A DNA stretch of 60,490 nt from WJLY01 sp964562405 (GCA_964562405.1 CAZLTC010000009.1:1-60490); one strand, 5' to 3'. Counted from the first letter of the stretch, positions 33,539 to 43,164 are shown. The notes: generated by a model not told the origin, from the sequence alone. Program-made: numbers and translations.

Positions 33539-34696
33539 TCACTTCCAGACGCCGGATATCGGGGCCCCACACACCGCACACCGCCCGTCGGAGAGGCCCG
33601 TGATCTCTACCGAATAGCCGACTCTCTCTATGAGGGACGCACCGCACGACGGACAACGCGTGTCCGACGCGTCGTGCCCCGGCACGTTTCCGATATAGAC
33701 GTACCGCAGCCCGGCCGCATGAGCGATGTCCCTGGCGTGCTCCAGCGTCTCCACAGGCGTCGGCGGCAGGTCCGTGAGCTTGTACTGGGGGTGAAACCTC
33801 GAGAAGTGGAGCGGAACGTCGGGCCCCAGGTTCTCCACCATCCACTCGCACTGACGCCTGATCATCTCCGGGGAGTCGTTCCTTCCCGGGACTATGAGAG
33901 TAGTGACCTCCAGATGGACGCCCTCCTCGTGGAGTATGCGGAGGGAGCGCAGCACCGGTGCCAGCGACCCGCCCGACATGTCCCGGTAGTACTCCTCGCT
34001 CATGCCCTTGAGATCGAGATTGGCGGCGTCGAGGTACGGGCACAGCGCGCGGAGGGGCTTCTCGTTGATGAAGCCGTTCGAGTGGTAGACGTTCTTGAGA
34101 CCCTTCTCGTGCGCAAGCTTCGCGCAGTCGAGCATGTACTCATAGAAGATCGTCGGCTCCGAATACGTGTACGCGATGGACGGGGCCCCGCTCGCGAGCG
34201 CAGCGTCGACGAGTTCGGCAGGAGGCAGGTCGTAGTTGCGAAGTTCCTCGGGCCGAGCCTGCGAGATCTGCCAGTTCTGGCAGAACTTGCAATCGAGGTT
34301 GCAGCCCGCGGTCGCGATCGAGAACGCCGTGGTGCCCGGCATGAAGTGGTAGAACGGCTTCTTCTCTATGGGGTCGATGTGTATCGCGCATGGGTCGCCG
34401 TACGTGAGCGTGTAGTAGACGCCGTCCCTGTTCTCGCGCACGCCGCAGTGGCCGCGCTCACCGGGCGGCACGACGCACTCGCGAGGGCATAGGAGACAGC
34501 GCACCCAACCGTTGTCGAGCCGCTCCCAATAGCTTGCCTCCCGCGGTCTGACTCGGCCCACCTCCCCCGCTCCCGGTCCTCCGGACGCGATTCCGAGCGC
34601 GCCCAACATGGCGACCGCGGCCGCCGCGAGCACGAGCGTCGCGAGGACGGCGCGCCCGGCACGCGGGCCGCCGGCGCCTCTACTCTCCCTTCTCAC
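33539..34696 (-). CDS. amrS: AmmeMemoRadiSam system radical SAM enzyme with N-terminal membrane/export segment
   Basis: This 385-residue protein carries the radical SAM cluster motif GCNLDCKFCQNW (Cys132, Cys136, Cys139), preceded by a Cys-rich region (CLLCPRECVVPPGERGHCG). It ends in a zinc-ribbon-like segment with CPSCG and CAVCG. Before these lies a basic stretch with RR and then a hydrophobic helix (AVLATLVLAAAAVAMLGALG), a possible Tat-like signal or membrane anchor. The start GTG 34696 has GGAGG six bases upstream and overlaps the preceding gene by 17 nt. It forms a two-gene unit with the Memo-AMMECR1 fusion, the diagnostic context of this system. Substrate and product are unknown. Confidence 0.88.
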   Translation of the reverse strand: MRRESRGAGGPRAGRAVLATLVLAAAAVAMLGALGIASGGPGAGEVGRVRPREASYWERLDNGWVRCLLCPRECVVPPGERGHCGVRENRDGVYYTLTYGDPCAIHIDPIEKKPFYHFMPGTTAFSIATAGCNLDCKFCQNWQISQARPEELRNYDLPPAELVDAALASGAPSIAYTYSEPTIFYEYMLDCAKLAHEKGLKNVYHSNGFINEKPLRALCPYLDAANLDLKGMSEEYYRDMSGGSLAPVLRSLRILHEEGVHLEVTTLIVPGRNDSPEMIRRQCEWMVENLGPDVPLHFSRFHPQYKLTDLPPTPVETLEHARDIAHAAGLRYVYIGNVPGHDASDTRCPSCGASLIERVGYSVEITGLSDGRCAVCGAPISGVWK

Positions 34697-36287
34697 CGAA
34701 GACCTCCGCGCTGAATCTGAATATCGTGACGTCATCGCGCTTCCACGCGTCGGTCGGCAACCCCGCCTTCATGCAGGTGTGCTCGAGGAAGGTCTGCCGG
34801 TCCCATCCGTACTCCGTGGCCACCTGCGGAAGCAGCAACCCGCTGCGCGACCCGTCCTGCACGACAAGCCCGTCCCTTCCGACGACGATCTCGGAAACAT
34901 CATCGACTACCTTCAGTGGAGACATCACCGAGATCTCGATGTCGATGTCCGGGAGTTCCGATGCCTGCACGGGAGGGAACCGCGGATCGTGCTGCGACGC
35001 CTGGACGGCCATCTCTCGAACGGTGACGTAGAGCGGCTTGACCGCCACGACGTACCCGATGCACCCGCGCAGCCGCCCCCCCTCATGCAGCGTCACGAAC
35101 GCCCCGCACTTCTCCTCGAGCGCCGGCGTGCTGATGCCCACCTCCGGTGGTCGTTCGCCGGCCAGGTCCGCCTCTATCGCCCGGCGGGCGAGCACGAGCA
35201 GCGCCCGCTTCTCCTCTCCCGTGAGCCCGGCGTACGGCCGCACCTCCCCCGTGGCGCCGCCCGGCCTGCCGCTCCCCGCGGCCGGCGGGTCGTCCGCTTC
35301 TTTGTCCGATCCGCTCGCTCCACTCGACCGGCCTGACCCGGGCCGTGTCAGGACCGCCGACATGTAGCCGACGACGCCCGAACGGTCGCCCGTGACGTCG
35401 CCTGAGTTGGCATACTTGAGCACCTTCGCGTGCGATGCCCCCAACGAGCGCGCCGCCATCATCACCGTTGCCATGGGCCCTCCGCCGCACGCCTCGCACT
35501 CCCCTCCGGCCAGCGCGCGAAGCAGCCCCTCGGGGTCGAACGCCTCGACGTGTTCGAGGACGACCGAATCCAGCCCGACCGCCTCGTCGTAGCCGTGGAA
35601 GTGCGAGAGGTCCGAGCTTGCCACCAGCAGCACGCGGTCCGGATCGTTGGTGGCGCGCACGGCCGAAGCGATCGCCGACGCCAGCGTCCTCACCGTACCT
35701 TCGTCCTGCGAGCCCATGATTATGGGGACTATCCTGAACCGCCCGAGCGCTCGCTGGAGGAAGGGGACCTGTACCTCTAGCGAGTGTTCCGCGACGTGAG
35801 CGCGAGGTTCATAGACGAACGAACCCGACGCATCGCGAATCGCCGACGCGAGCGGCTCATCGACGTCGACCACACCCAGCGGCGTCTCGTACCCGTCCCC
35901 GCCGTAAACCGACGCCCCGCGGAAGCCGAACCTGTGCGACGGCGCCACGATGATGACCGTCTCGAAGTCCGCGCCGCGCAGCAGGGCGTATCCGTTGGCC
36001 GCGACCGCCCCCGAGTAGACGTATCCGGCGTGTGGCGAGATCAGCGCCACGATCCTGCCGTCGAGCTTGGCGACCGGGGCGGCGTCCAGGTAGCCGTCTA
36101 TGTCCGACGCGAGCGTAGCCGGGTCGCCCGGATAGAAGCTCCCGGCCACGGCCGGAGGTCTGATGTCGCGTCGCCCGTCTTCGTCCGTCGATCTCACGTT
36201 TTCGTCTCCTCCCTCGGAGGCGCAGCCCGGTGCGCCAAACACAAGTACCAGCATGACGAGCAGGAGTCGCATGGCCGCGCGCCTCAC
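34680..36287 (-). CDS. Exported Memo-AMMECR1 fusion (AmmeMemoRadiSam proteins B and A)
   Basis: This 535-residue fusion starts with a signal peptide (MRLLLVMLVLVFGAPGC, possible lipidation at Cys22). A Memo domain covers roughly 40-310: RPPAVAGSFYPGDP, ISPHAGYVYSGAVAANGYA, VAPSHRFGFRGASVYGG, SSDLSHFHGYDEA and CEACGGGPMATVMMAAR. After a Gly/Ser/Pro-rich linker, an AMMECR1 domain covers about 350-535 with the family hexapeptide LRGCIG at 406-411 and HDPRFPPVQASELPDIDIE. GTG 36287 overlaps the nadB stop as GTGA. Fusion of the two plus the adjacent radical SAM enzyme defines the system, whose chemistry is unestablished. The export signal suggests it acts outside the cytoplasm; the lipobox is imperfect (Pro at -2). 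Confidence 0.88.
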   Translation of the reverse strand: MRRAAMRLLLVMLVLVFGAPGCASEGGDENVRSTDEDGRRDIRPPAVAGSFYPGDPATLASDIDGYLDAAPVAKLDGRIVALISPHAGYVYSGAVAANGYALLRGADFETVIIVAPSHRFGFRGASVYGGDGYETPLGVVDVDEPLASAIRDASGSFVYEPRAHVAEHSLEVQVPFLQRALGRFRIVPIIMGSQDEGTVRTLASAIASAVRATNDPDRVLLVASSDLSHFHGYDEAVGLDSVVLEHVEAFDPEGLLRALAGGECEACGGGPMATVMMAARSLGASHAKVLKYANSGDVTGDRSGVVGYMSAVLTRPGSGRSSGASGSDKEADDPPAAGSGRPGGATGEVRPYAGLTGEEKRALLVLARRAIEADLAGERPPEVGISTPALEEKCGAFVTLHEGGRLRGCIGYVVAVKPLYVTVREMAVQASQHDPRFPPVQASELPDIDIEISVMSPLKVVDDVSEIVVGRDGLVVQDGSRSGLLLPQVATEYGWDRQTFLEHTCMKAGLPTDAWKRDDVTIFRFSAEVFGEKGE

Positions 36288-37921
36288 GTCGAGTGACCTC
36301 CCCGGGACGCGGCGGCCGTCCTGTTGCACGTATCGCTCCCCTGGATCACGGTGTCCTGCCCGAAGTTTATGTCGTCCCTCTCGGGGTAGTCTTCCACGAA
36401 GTGAAGGCCACGCGACTCCTTCCGCCTCATCGCGCTCCTGATGATCAACTCCCCCACCGTCGCGATGTTGCGGAGCTCAAGCTGGTCGCGGTTGAGCGGC
36501 TGTGTGCGGAAGTACTCGCAAACCTCCGCAAGAATAGGCCTGATGGTCTGAAGCGCTCGCTCGAGACGTTGCGAAGTACGGACGATGCCGACGTAGTCCC
36601 ACATCAACCTTCTAACTATGTCCCAGTTGTAGTCGATGAGGACACCCTCCGCGGGTTCCCCCGGCGCGTTGCCCGACCACTCAAGGGAGCCGCGGACGCG
36701 TGGCCGGGACGGCGAATCGGCCAGCTCCGCCACGGCGGACCTGGCGGCGCGCTGGCTGAAGACGACGGCCTCGAGAAGCGAGTTCGATGCCAGACGGTTC
36801 GCCCCATGCATTCCCGTATGTGCGACCTCTCCAACGGCATAGAGACCCGACACCTCCGTCCGGCAGTCGAGATCGACGGCGACCCCTCCGCAGAGGTAGT
36901 GCGCGGCCGGAACTACCGGTATGGGTTCGGTCGTCATGTCGATGCCGAGTTCCATCAGGCGGCCGTATATGTTCGGGAAGCGCCCTCGCACGCGGTCCGC
37001 CCCGACCGCCGTTACGTCGAGAACGACGTGCTTGTCACCCGACATCTTCATGCTCTTGTCGATCGCACGTGCGACGATGTCCCGGGGAGCCAGGTCTTCG
37101 AGAGGATGCACGCCCTTCATGATGCTCCGGCCGGATAGTTCGCGGAGAACGCCGCCTTCTCCCCTGACGGCCTCGGAGATCAGGAACGACTTGACCGCCG
37201 GATGATAGAGGCACGTGGGGTGAAACTGTATGAACTCCATGTTGCGAACCGAGGCACCCGATCGGTGCGCCATCGCAATGCCGTCTCCGCTTGCGATGTC
37301 CGGATTAGTCGTATAGAGATAGACCTTGCCGCATCCACCCGTCGCGAGGGCGGTGATCCTGGAGAGGATCGTCTCCACGCGGCCCAGGGTCGTGTCCAGC
37401 ACGTGGACGCCCACGCAGGTGGGGGCCCCGTCCGGCCCTTCGCTCACCACGAGGTCTATCGCGACGTGGTCCTCAAGCATCACGATGTTGGGGTTCGCGT
37501 CGACGGCCGAAAGCAGCGCGCGCTCTATCTCACGGCCGGTCATGTCAGACGCGTGGACGATGCGGCGCATGGAGTGGCCGCCCTCCCTCCCGAGCGCAAG
37601 GGCACCACCGTCCTCCGCGGTGGAGAACCTCGTGCCCCATTCCATCAGTCTCCTGATGGAATCGGGGCCGCTTCGAACCGCTAGCTCAACGGCCTCGCGT
37701 CTGCAGAGGCCGACTCCAGCCGTGAGAGTGTCCTCGATGTGACGCTCGAACGAGTCGGCCCCGGCGAGCACGGCCGCGATTCCGCCCTGCGCCATGTTCG
37801 TCGCGGACTCCACGTCCTCCTTCTTGGTGACCACGATGACCTTGCCGCTGTCCGCGGCCAGGAGAGCGAACGTCAGGCCCGCGATCCCGCTGCCGATTAC
37901 CGTGAATTCAGATGACTCCAT
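36284..37921 (-). CDS. nadB: L-aspartate oxidase
   Basis: This 545-residue flavoprotein oxidises L-aspartate to iminoaspartate, the first step of de novo NAD synthesis. The FAD site is TVIGSGIAGLTFALLAADSG; MAQGGIAAVL, HSMRRIVHASDMTGREIERA, MEFIQFHPTCLY and GLYAVGEVAHTGMHGANRLA are family blocks. The C-terminal helical domain matches the succinate dehydrogenase flavoprotein fold. ATG 37921 follows nadA by 12 nt; its stop overlaps the Memo fusion start. nadC is not in the window. Confidence 0.94.
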   Translation of the reverse strand: MESSEFTVIGSGIAGLTFALLAADSGKVIVVTKKEDVESATNMAQGGIAAVLAGADSFERHIEDTLTAGVGLCRREAVELAVRSGPDSIRRLMEWGTRFSTAEDGGALALGREGGHSMRRIVHASDMTGREIERALLSAVDANPNIVMLEDHVAIDLVVSEGPDGAPTCVGVHVLDTTLGRVETILSRITALATGGCGKVYLYTTNPDIASGDGIAMAHRSGASVRNMEFIQFHPTCLYHPAVKSFLISEAVRGEGGVLRELSGRSIMKGVHPLEDLAPRDIVARAIDKSMKMSGDKHVVLDVTAVGADRVRGRFPNIYGRLMELGIDMTTEPIPVVPAAHYLCGGVAVDLDCRTEVSGLYAVGEVAHTGMHGANRLASNSLLEAVVFSQRAARSAVAELADSPSRPRVRGSLEWSGNAPGEPAEGVLIDYNWDIVRRLMWDYVGIVRTSQRLERALQTIRPILAEVCEYFRTQPLNRDQLELRNIATVGELIIRSAMRRKESRGLHFVEDYPERDDINFGQDTVIQGSDTCNRTAAASRGGHST

Positions 37922-37933
37922 GGAGCGACCTTT

Positions 37934-38875
37934 CTACCGGGAAGATGTGGCCGAGAGTTCGAGCATGCGCTCGAGAGAGCGCGACGCGCCGGCAAGCGTC
38001 TCCTCGGGAACGTCCACGGTGAAGCGCTCGTGCTCCAGGGACCACGCCAGCCGAGGGAGATCGGTCATCTTCATGTTGCGGCAGACCGCGAACGCGGAGA
38101 GCGGGTAGTAGCGACCCTCCGGATGCTCTCGGTTCATCCTCTCCAGCAGCCCGATCTCCGTACCCACAATGAGCTCGTCGTGCTCGGCCGCGAGCTTCAT
38201 CATGCCGCCCGTGGAGGCGACGTGGTCCGCCATCGTAACGACGTCCGGGGGGCACTCAGGATGGACGACCACGGGGACGCCTGGATGCTCCGCTCTCGCG
38301 AGTTCGACATCCTCGGGCACGAACATGTTGTGGACGTAGCAGAAGCCGTCCCACGCGATGACCTCGGTGTCGACCTTCGTGGAGACGTACGCCGCGAGGT
38401 TGCGGTCCGGAACGAAGAGGACGCGGTCCGCACCCAGGGCCCTCACAATGTCGACCGCGTTCGAGGACGTGCAGCACACGTCGCTCCCCGCCTTGACCGC
38501 CGCCGTCGTGTTGACGTAGCAGACGACGGGAACTCCCGGATACCTTGCCTTGAACGACTCCAGCTCCGCCGCGTCGATCATGTCGGCCATCGGGCAGCCG
38601 GCCGACTCGGAAGGTATGATGACCTTCTTCCGAGGGTTCAGGATCTTCGCGCTCTCCGCCATGAAGCGGACGCCGCAGAGCACGATCAGAGAGGCGTCGG
38701 TCTCCGCGGCGAGCTGCGCGAGTCTCAGTGAGTCACCGAGGAAGTCCGAGACGCGCTGTACGGCATCGACCTGGTAGTTGTGACCGAGAATGACGGCGTC
38801 CTTCTCCCTCTTCAGCGCAACAATGCGCGCCGAGAGTTCGTCATCCGTCAGCCGGGCGTAGTCCTGAAGGTCCAT
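37934..38875 (-). CDS. nadA: Quinolinate synthase A
   Basis: This 313-residue 4Fe-4S enzyme condenses iminoaspartate with dihydroxyacetone phosphate to quinolinate. Blocks include VILGHNYQVDAVQRVSDFLG, CGVRFMAESAKILNP, CYVNTTAAVKAGSDVCCTSS and HPECPPDVV, which supply the cluster cysteines. ATG 38875 has GGAGG and lies inside the end of lpxK (35-nt overlap), so nadA is probably translationally coupled to the lipid A operon. Its partner nadB follows directly. Confidence 0.94.
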   Translation of the reverse strand: MDLQDYARLTDDELSARIVALKREKDAVILGHNYQVDAVQRVSDFLGDSLRLAQLAAETDASLIVLCGVRFMAESAKILNPRKKVIIPSESAGCPMADMIDAAELESFKARYPGVPVVCYVNTTAAVKAGSDVCCTSSNAVDIVRALGADRVLFVPDRNLAAYVSTKVDTEVIAWDGFCYVHNMFVPEDVELARAEHPGVPVVVHPECPPDVVTMADHVASTGGMMKLAAEHDELIVGTEIGLLERMNREHPEGRYYPLSAFAVCRNMKMTDLPRLAWSLEHERFTVDVPEETLAGASRSLERMLELSATSSR

Positions 38876-40007
38876 TACTTCCTCCGCTGTACACCGCCGT
38901 CCGGAGCGCGCGCTCCAGAGACTCCTCTCCCTCCAGTACCTCGATCTCTATCCCGAGCGCCACCAGCGGCACCGTCGGCCGCCAGGCGGCAAGGCGGACC
39001 GCGTCCTTCTCGGTCGTCAGTATCAGCTCGGCGTTCGACTCACGGACCAGTTCGAGAATGTGAGCGTGATCGCGCTCCGTGAAGCGGTGATGGTCAGGGA
39101 ACGAGAGCGCGGCAACCACCTCCATTCCCAGCGCGTCCAGCGTCGACTCGAACTCCGACGGAGAGGCAATGCTCGAGAGAGCGAGACAGCGCCTTCCGCG
39201 GACCCGTGCCAGCTCGACCGTATCGCCGGCTCCCACGTCCCACAGCTCGGCCGGCCTCATTCGCGTGGCGACCAGCGCGGCACGCGGCGCAAGCGGTCCG
39301 AGCGTGGCTTCCACGCGTTCGGTGCCCGATCGGCCACACCTCGTCACCACGATCAGGTCCGCCCTGCCCACGCCCGTGGGGTTCTCCCTGAGGGTTCCGG
39401 CGGGCATGAGAAGACCGCTGCCCACGGGGCGCCTCGCGTCGACCGCCACAACGTCCAGGTCCCTCGCGAGACGAACGTGCTGAAACCCGTCGTCAACCAA
39501 TATAACACCGGCCCCGAGCTTGTCCACGGCGTACCTCGCGGCCCTGACCCGGTCGGCGCCCACGACGACGCTGACGCCTCTCGTAACCATCGCCGCGAGC
39601 ACTGGCTCGTCGCCCGCCTCCTCCCAACCCACAAGCGGGCGCTGCCCCTCGCTCACGACAACGACGCCGCGGGATAGGCGTCCGTATCCCCGGCTGACGA
39701 TCGCCACGGAAAGTCCGGACGACGAGAGCCGGCGCGCGAGGAAGATCGTGAGAGGTGTCTTGCCCGTCCCGCCGACGACCAGATTGCCGACGGATATCAC
39801 GGGGACGCCGAGTCTGACGGGCCGCCAAGCCCTGCACCACTGGACGAGCGCGCTCACGATGCCGTAGGGCACGGACAGCATCACAAGCAGCCCAAACACG
39901 GCGGTCGAGAGCGCTCCCGCGGGGCGACGACCGCCGGCGATGTCGCTCCACCAGCGGACGGCGCCGGGCGTCGTGCTGATCCTCGACCGTCCCCGCTCTC
40001 CTGCCAT
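38841..40007 (-). CDS. lpxK: Tetraacyldisaccharide 4'-kinase
   Basis: This 388-residue membrane-associated P-loop kinase adds the 4'-phosphate to the lipid A disaccharide. A short N-terminal hydrophobic helix (TAVFGLLVMLSVPYGIVSAL) precedes Walker A VGGTGKTP. VSRGYGR, GDEPVLAA, DDGFQH and FPDHHRFTERD are family signatures. ATG 40007 is chosen because GGAGG lies four bases upstream; GTG 40010 immediately before it overlaps the waaA stop as GTGA. Its 3' end overlaps nadA by 35 nt. Confidence 0.92.
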   Translation of the reverse strand: MAGERGRSRISTTPGAVRWWSDIAGGRRPAGALSTAVFGLLVMLSVPYGIVSALVQWCRAWRPVRLGVPVISVGNLVVGGTGKTPLTIFLARRLSSSGLSVAIVSRGYGRLSRGVVVVSEGQRPLVGWEEAGDEPVLAAMVTRGVSVVVGADRVRAARYAVDKLGAGVILVDDGFQHVRLARDLDVVAVDARRPVGSGLLMPAGTLRENPTGVGRADLIVVTRCGRSGTERVEATLGPLAPRAALVATRMRPAELWDVGAGDTVELARVRGRRCLALSSIASPSEFESTLDALGMEVVAALSFPDHHRFTERDHAHILELVRESNAELILTTEKDAVRLAAWRPTVPLVALGIEIEVLEGEESLERALRTAVYSGGSNGPSGLRPADG

Positions 40008-41278
40008 CACGCCTCCGGGCGTCTTTCGCCGATGATCCCCGCCGACCGCATCAGCTCGACGATGCGCTCCGTCGCGCCCCGCCCGGACGACACCGCCAGA
40101 AGAGCCCGCCGGCTCATCGAAACACGGAGCGCCGGGTCATCGAGGATGCCGGACAGCGCATCGAGGAGCCCGGCACCGTCCGCCACCCTCACGGCGGCCC
40201 CACGCTCGAGCAGGAGCCGAGCGTCCTCTTCACAACTCGACGTGTGTGGACCGAGGACGACCGGAACGCCCACCGCCGCCGGCTCGAGCGGATTGTGACC
40301 TCCGTACGGGGCCAGCGTGCCTCCCACGAATGCGGCGTCCGCAGCGGCGTAGACACGGCCCAGCTCGCCGGTCGTGTCCAGCAGCGTCACGCGTGACTTC
40401 GGGCCTCCGACCGCGCCCTCGGAGCGTCTCGAGTAGGCGAGCCCGAGGGCGGACAGCCTGGCTGCGAGTGCGGGAGCGCGCCCAAGGTGTCTGGGGGCGA
40501 TCACCACGTGGCAGCCACGACCGAGCACGAGGTGTCGCGCCGCCAGTACGACCACCTCTTCCTCGGCAGGCCTCACGCTGCCGAAGACGACGACCGGCGT
40601 TCCCGCGCCTGCGCCGAGTTCCATCCTTACGGATGCTCTCTCGGAATCACCTGGGGCTTCCGAGAGGGTGTCGTACTTGAGGCTCCCCGCCACTGACAGC
40701 CGCTCCGATTCGAAGCCCAGCTCGAGGTACCGACGTACGTCCTCGTCCGAGCGGCAGGCGACGAATTCGACCGAATCAACCACCGCCCGAGTCGGGAATG
40801 CCACCGAGCGGTACCTCCTCACGCTCGATGCGGAGAGCCGCCCGTTCACGATGGCCACTCGCACGCCGCGCGCGGCCCCACGCACGATGAGGCTGGGCCA
40901 CAGCTCCGTCTCGACGATGAGAAGAGCCCGCGGTCTCACCGCGTCGAGCGCCCTATCCACGCATGAGGGAAGATCGAGCGGCGGGAATGCGACCGCTACC
41001 GCTTCCCCTTCGAGCCGCGCCGCGGCGGCCCGGCCCGTCGGCGTCATGACGGAGAGGAGGACACGTTCTCCCCGGTCGCGCAAAGCCGTGACGAGCGGAG
41101 CGGCCGCAGCCACCTCGCCCACCGAGGCAGCGTGCACCCAGATGCCGCCTGGACAGGCCGGCAGCTCTCCGGTCCTCTCCAGCCACTCGCGCCCGCCCGT
41201 ACGCCGTTTGAAGGCCAGCCACGGCCACGCCGCAGCCCAGGCGAACCTGGTGAGCCCTGTGTAGAGAGCGTAGGTCAA
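40007..41278 (-). CDS. waaA: 3-deoxy-D-manno-octulosonic acid (Kdo) transferase
   Basis: This 423-residue GT30 enzyme adds Kdo to lipid IVA. It has an N-terminal membrane segment (LTRFAWAAAWPWLAFKRR), the catalytic acceptor block WVHAASVGEVAAAAPLV, VETELWPSLI, and donor blocks GSVRPAEEEVVV and GTLAPYGGHNPLEPAAVGVP. The start is TTG 41278 with GGAG about nine bases upstream, seven bases after the acyltransferase stop. Whether it adds one or two Kdo residues cannot be told. Confidence 0.93.
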   Translation of the reverse strand: MTYALYTGLTRFAWAAAWPWLAFKRRTGGREWLERTGELPACPGGIWVHAASVGEVAAAAPLVTALRDRGERVLLSVMTPTGRAAAARLEGEAVAVAFPPLDLPSCVDRALDAVRPRALLIVETELWPSLIVRGAARGVRVAIVNGRLSASSVRRYRSVAFPTRAVVDSVEFVACRSDEDVRRYLELGFESERLSVAGSLKYDTLSEAPGDSERASVRMELGAGAGTPVVVFGSVRPAEEEVVVLAARHLVLGRGCHVVIAPRHLGRAPALAARLSALGLAYSRRSEGAVGGPKSRVTLLDTTGELGRVYAAADAAFVGGTLAPYGGHNPLEPAAVGVPVVLGPHTSSCEEDARLLLERGAAVRVADGAGLLDALSGILDDPALRVSMSRRALLAVSSGRGATERIVELMRSAGIIGERRPEA

Positions 41279-41284
41279 ACCGCA

Positions 41285-41980
41285 TCACTCCGTGTGCAAC
41301 GAGTCCTCGCGCTGGATCCCGGCCGACTCACCCAGCTCTCGAGCGCGCTCGCCGAGCGCCTCGAGGACCTCCGCCAGAGCGCCGGCCCTCTGCTCGACGG
41401 GAGCGCCGTCACCGGGCTCGATCGGGTCGCCGTGCGCCACCACGACCCTCGCGAACGGCAGCGGCACCGCGAACCCGTCCCAGCTGGACAGCCGCTTCGA
41501 GCGATCCGACCAGACTGCGACCGGCACTATGGGAGCGCCCGATCTGTCAGACAGGTAGAATATCCCCGGCTTCACGACTTGGGCCGGCCCTCTCGGACCA
41601 TCCGGCGTCACGGCCAGGTCATGCCCTTCCTTCACCTTCGAGAGCATGCCGACAAGACCTCGCGCGGAACCCCTGGTCGTCGACCCGCGCACGACCTCGT
41701 ACCCGAGGGCCGACATGACGCGCGCGCTGATCTCGCCGTCCCTGTGCCACGAGGAGAGAACGCAGATCCCGCTCCCTCTGTACGCGTACTCGAGACCAAG
41801 GAGCTGGCCGTGCCAGAAGGCGTGTATCACGCGCCTTCCGGCCGTGTGAAAGGCCTCTATCGCCGGGTAGCCATCGATGCGAAGCCGCCAGGTCGCCCCG
41901 AGGCCGCGCACGATGAGAGGACCGAGCGCGCCGGCCGCCGCCACCAGCGCGCGCTCTCTGGCGTCGAGCTTCGATCTCAC
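41285..41980 (-). CDS. DUF374/LPLAT-family acyltransferase, probable lipid A late acyltransferase
   Basis: This 231-residue protein has the DUF374 signatures IHAFWHGQLLGLEYAYRG, LSSWHRDGEISARVMSALGY, RGSTTRGSARGLVGMLSK and AVTPDGPRGPAQVVKPGI. The His and Asp of SWHRDG correspond to the acyltransferase H-x4-D site. In organisms lacking LpxL/LpxM, such genes between lpxB and waaA are candidates for adding secondary acyl chains to lipid A. GTG 41980 overlaps the lpxB stop (GTGA) with GGAGG upstream. The assignment to lipid A is by context. Confidence 0.82.
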   Translation of the reverse strand: MRSKLDARERALVAAAGALGPLIVRGLGATWRLRIDGYPAIEAFHTAGRRVIHAFWHGQLLGLEYAYRGSGICVLSSWHRDGEISARVMSALGYEVVRGSTTRGSARGLVGMLSKVKEGHDLAVTPDGPRGPAQVVKPGIFYLSDRSGAPIVPVAVWSDRSKRLSSWDGFAVPLPFARVVVAHGDPIEPGDGAPVEQRAGALAEVLEALGERARELGESAGIQREDSLHTE

Positions 41981-43119
41981 CGCCCCTCCTCCGCCATCGA
42001 GAGCGCCATGCGTGCCACCCGCTCGCTCGCGCCCGGTTCTCCCAACGCGTTTCTCACGTCGATGAGTCTGCGAGAGGTTCGCGCCACGAGTTCGCCGTCC
42101 ACGAGGAACGGCCTGACGCGTGCCGCCAGAACCTGCGGGCGCGCGTCGCCCTGGATGACCTCGGGCACCACCTCCTCGCCCGCGATCACATTGACGAGGC
42201 CGATGTGCGGGATGCGGACCATGGACCTCGCGAGAGCGTACGACAGCGCCGAGGTGCGATACATTATCACCATCGGCGTTCCAGCACACGCCGCCTCGAG
42301 GGTCGCCGTGCCCGAGGCGACTATGAGCGCGGTAGCTCTCGACATCAGGCCGTGGACTCCGTCCGGCGGCACCAGGGTCACACCATCCATGTCGGCTCTT
42401 CCGATCGACGAGACCCACGCCGCGTCGACGCCGCGCGCCAAACCCACGCTCACGTGAAGTCCCGGGACGTCCCTGCGGAGCGATCGCGCCGCGCGAAGCA
42501 TGACGCTCAGGTGCCTCAGTATCTCCTGACGCCTGCTGCCCGGAAGGAGACCCAGCACCAAAGGGTCGCCCAGGCCGGTCCTGGGCCCCTCTATCCCCGC
42601 GACCCACGGCTCCTCCAGCAGCGGGTGCCCGACGAACTCGACGTCGACGCCGCGCCGCGCGTAGAAGTCCGCCTCGAAGGGGAGTATGACGGCCATACGG
42701 TCCACGCGTTCCGCGATCTTCCGAACGCGACCCTCCCCCCAGGCCCAGACCTGCGGGCTGATGTAGTAGAGCACGCGAATGCCCGCCGCACGCAGCCGAC
42801 GGGCAAGTATGAGATTGAAGCCGGGATAGTCTATGAGGACGGCGACGCGTGTCCCGCGCCGCGCGGCCTGGCGGACCAGCTCATCCATCGCACGCCTGAG
42901 CCTCGGCACGTGGCGGACGATCTCGACGAACCCGACCATCGAGAAGTCGTCCGACCTGAAGACCGGTTCGGCCCCGGCCGCGACCATGCGTTCGCCGGCC
43001 ACGCCGTAAACGCGCAGCTCGGGCGCGAGCTCCTGAAGGTGGCTCACCACCTTCGCTCCGTGAAGGTCTCCGGAGGTCTCCCCGGCGACCATCAGGATGC
43101 TCCCGTGCTCTGTGGCCAT
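41977..43119 (-). CDS. lpxB: Lipid-A-disaccharide synthase
   Basis: This 380-residue GT19 enzyme joins UDP-diacyl sugar with lipid X. Blocks: ILMVAGETSGDLHGAKVVSH, DDFSMVGFVEIVRHVPRLRR, LIDYPGFNLILARRLRAAGI, YYISPQVWAWGEGRVRKIAE and VASGTATLEAACAGTPMVIM. The length matches the family. ATG 43119 has GGGAGG upstream. A 45-nt gap separates it from the GnnA-like gene and it overlaps the acyltransferase gene by 4 nt. Confidence 0.94.
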   Translation of the reverse strand: MATEHGSILMVAGETSGDLHGAKVVSHLQELAPELRVYGVAGERMVAAGAEPVFRSDDFSMVGFVEIVRHVPRLRRAMDELVRQAARRGTRVAVLIDYPGFNLILARRLRAAGIRVLYYISPQVWAWGEGRVRKIAERVDRMAVILPFEADFYARRGVDVEFVGHPLLEEPWVAGIEGPRTGLGDPLVLGLLPGSRRQEILRHLSVMLRAARSLRRDVPGLHVSVGLARGVDAAWVSSIGRADMDGVTLVPPDGVHGLMSRATALIVASGTATLEAACAGTPMVIMYRTSALSYALARSMVRIPHIGLVNVIAGEEVVPEVIQGDARPQVLAARVRPFLVDGELVARTSRRLIDVRNALGEPGASERVARMALSMAEEGR

Positions 43120-43164
43120 GTCCCGCCTCCCGAAAGACGCGAGACGATCAGACGGGCCGGCGCA

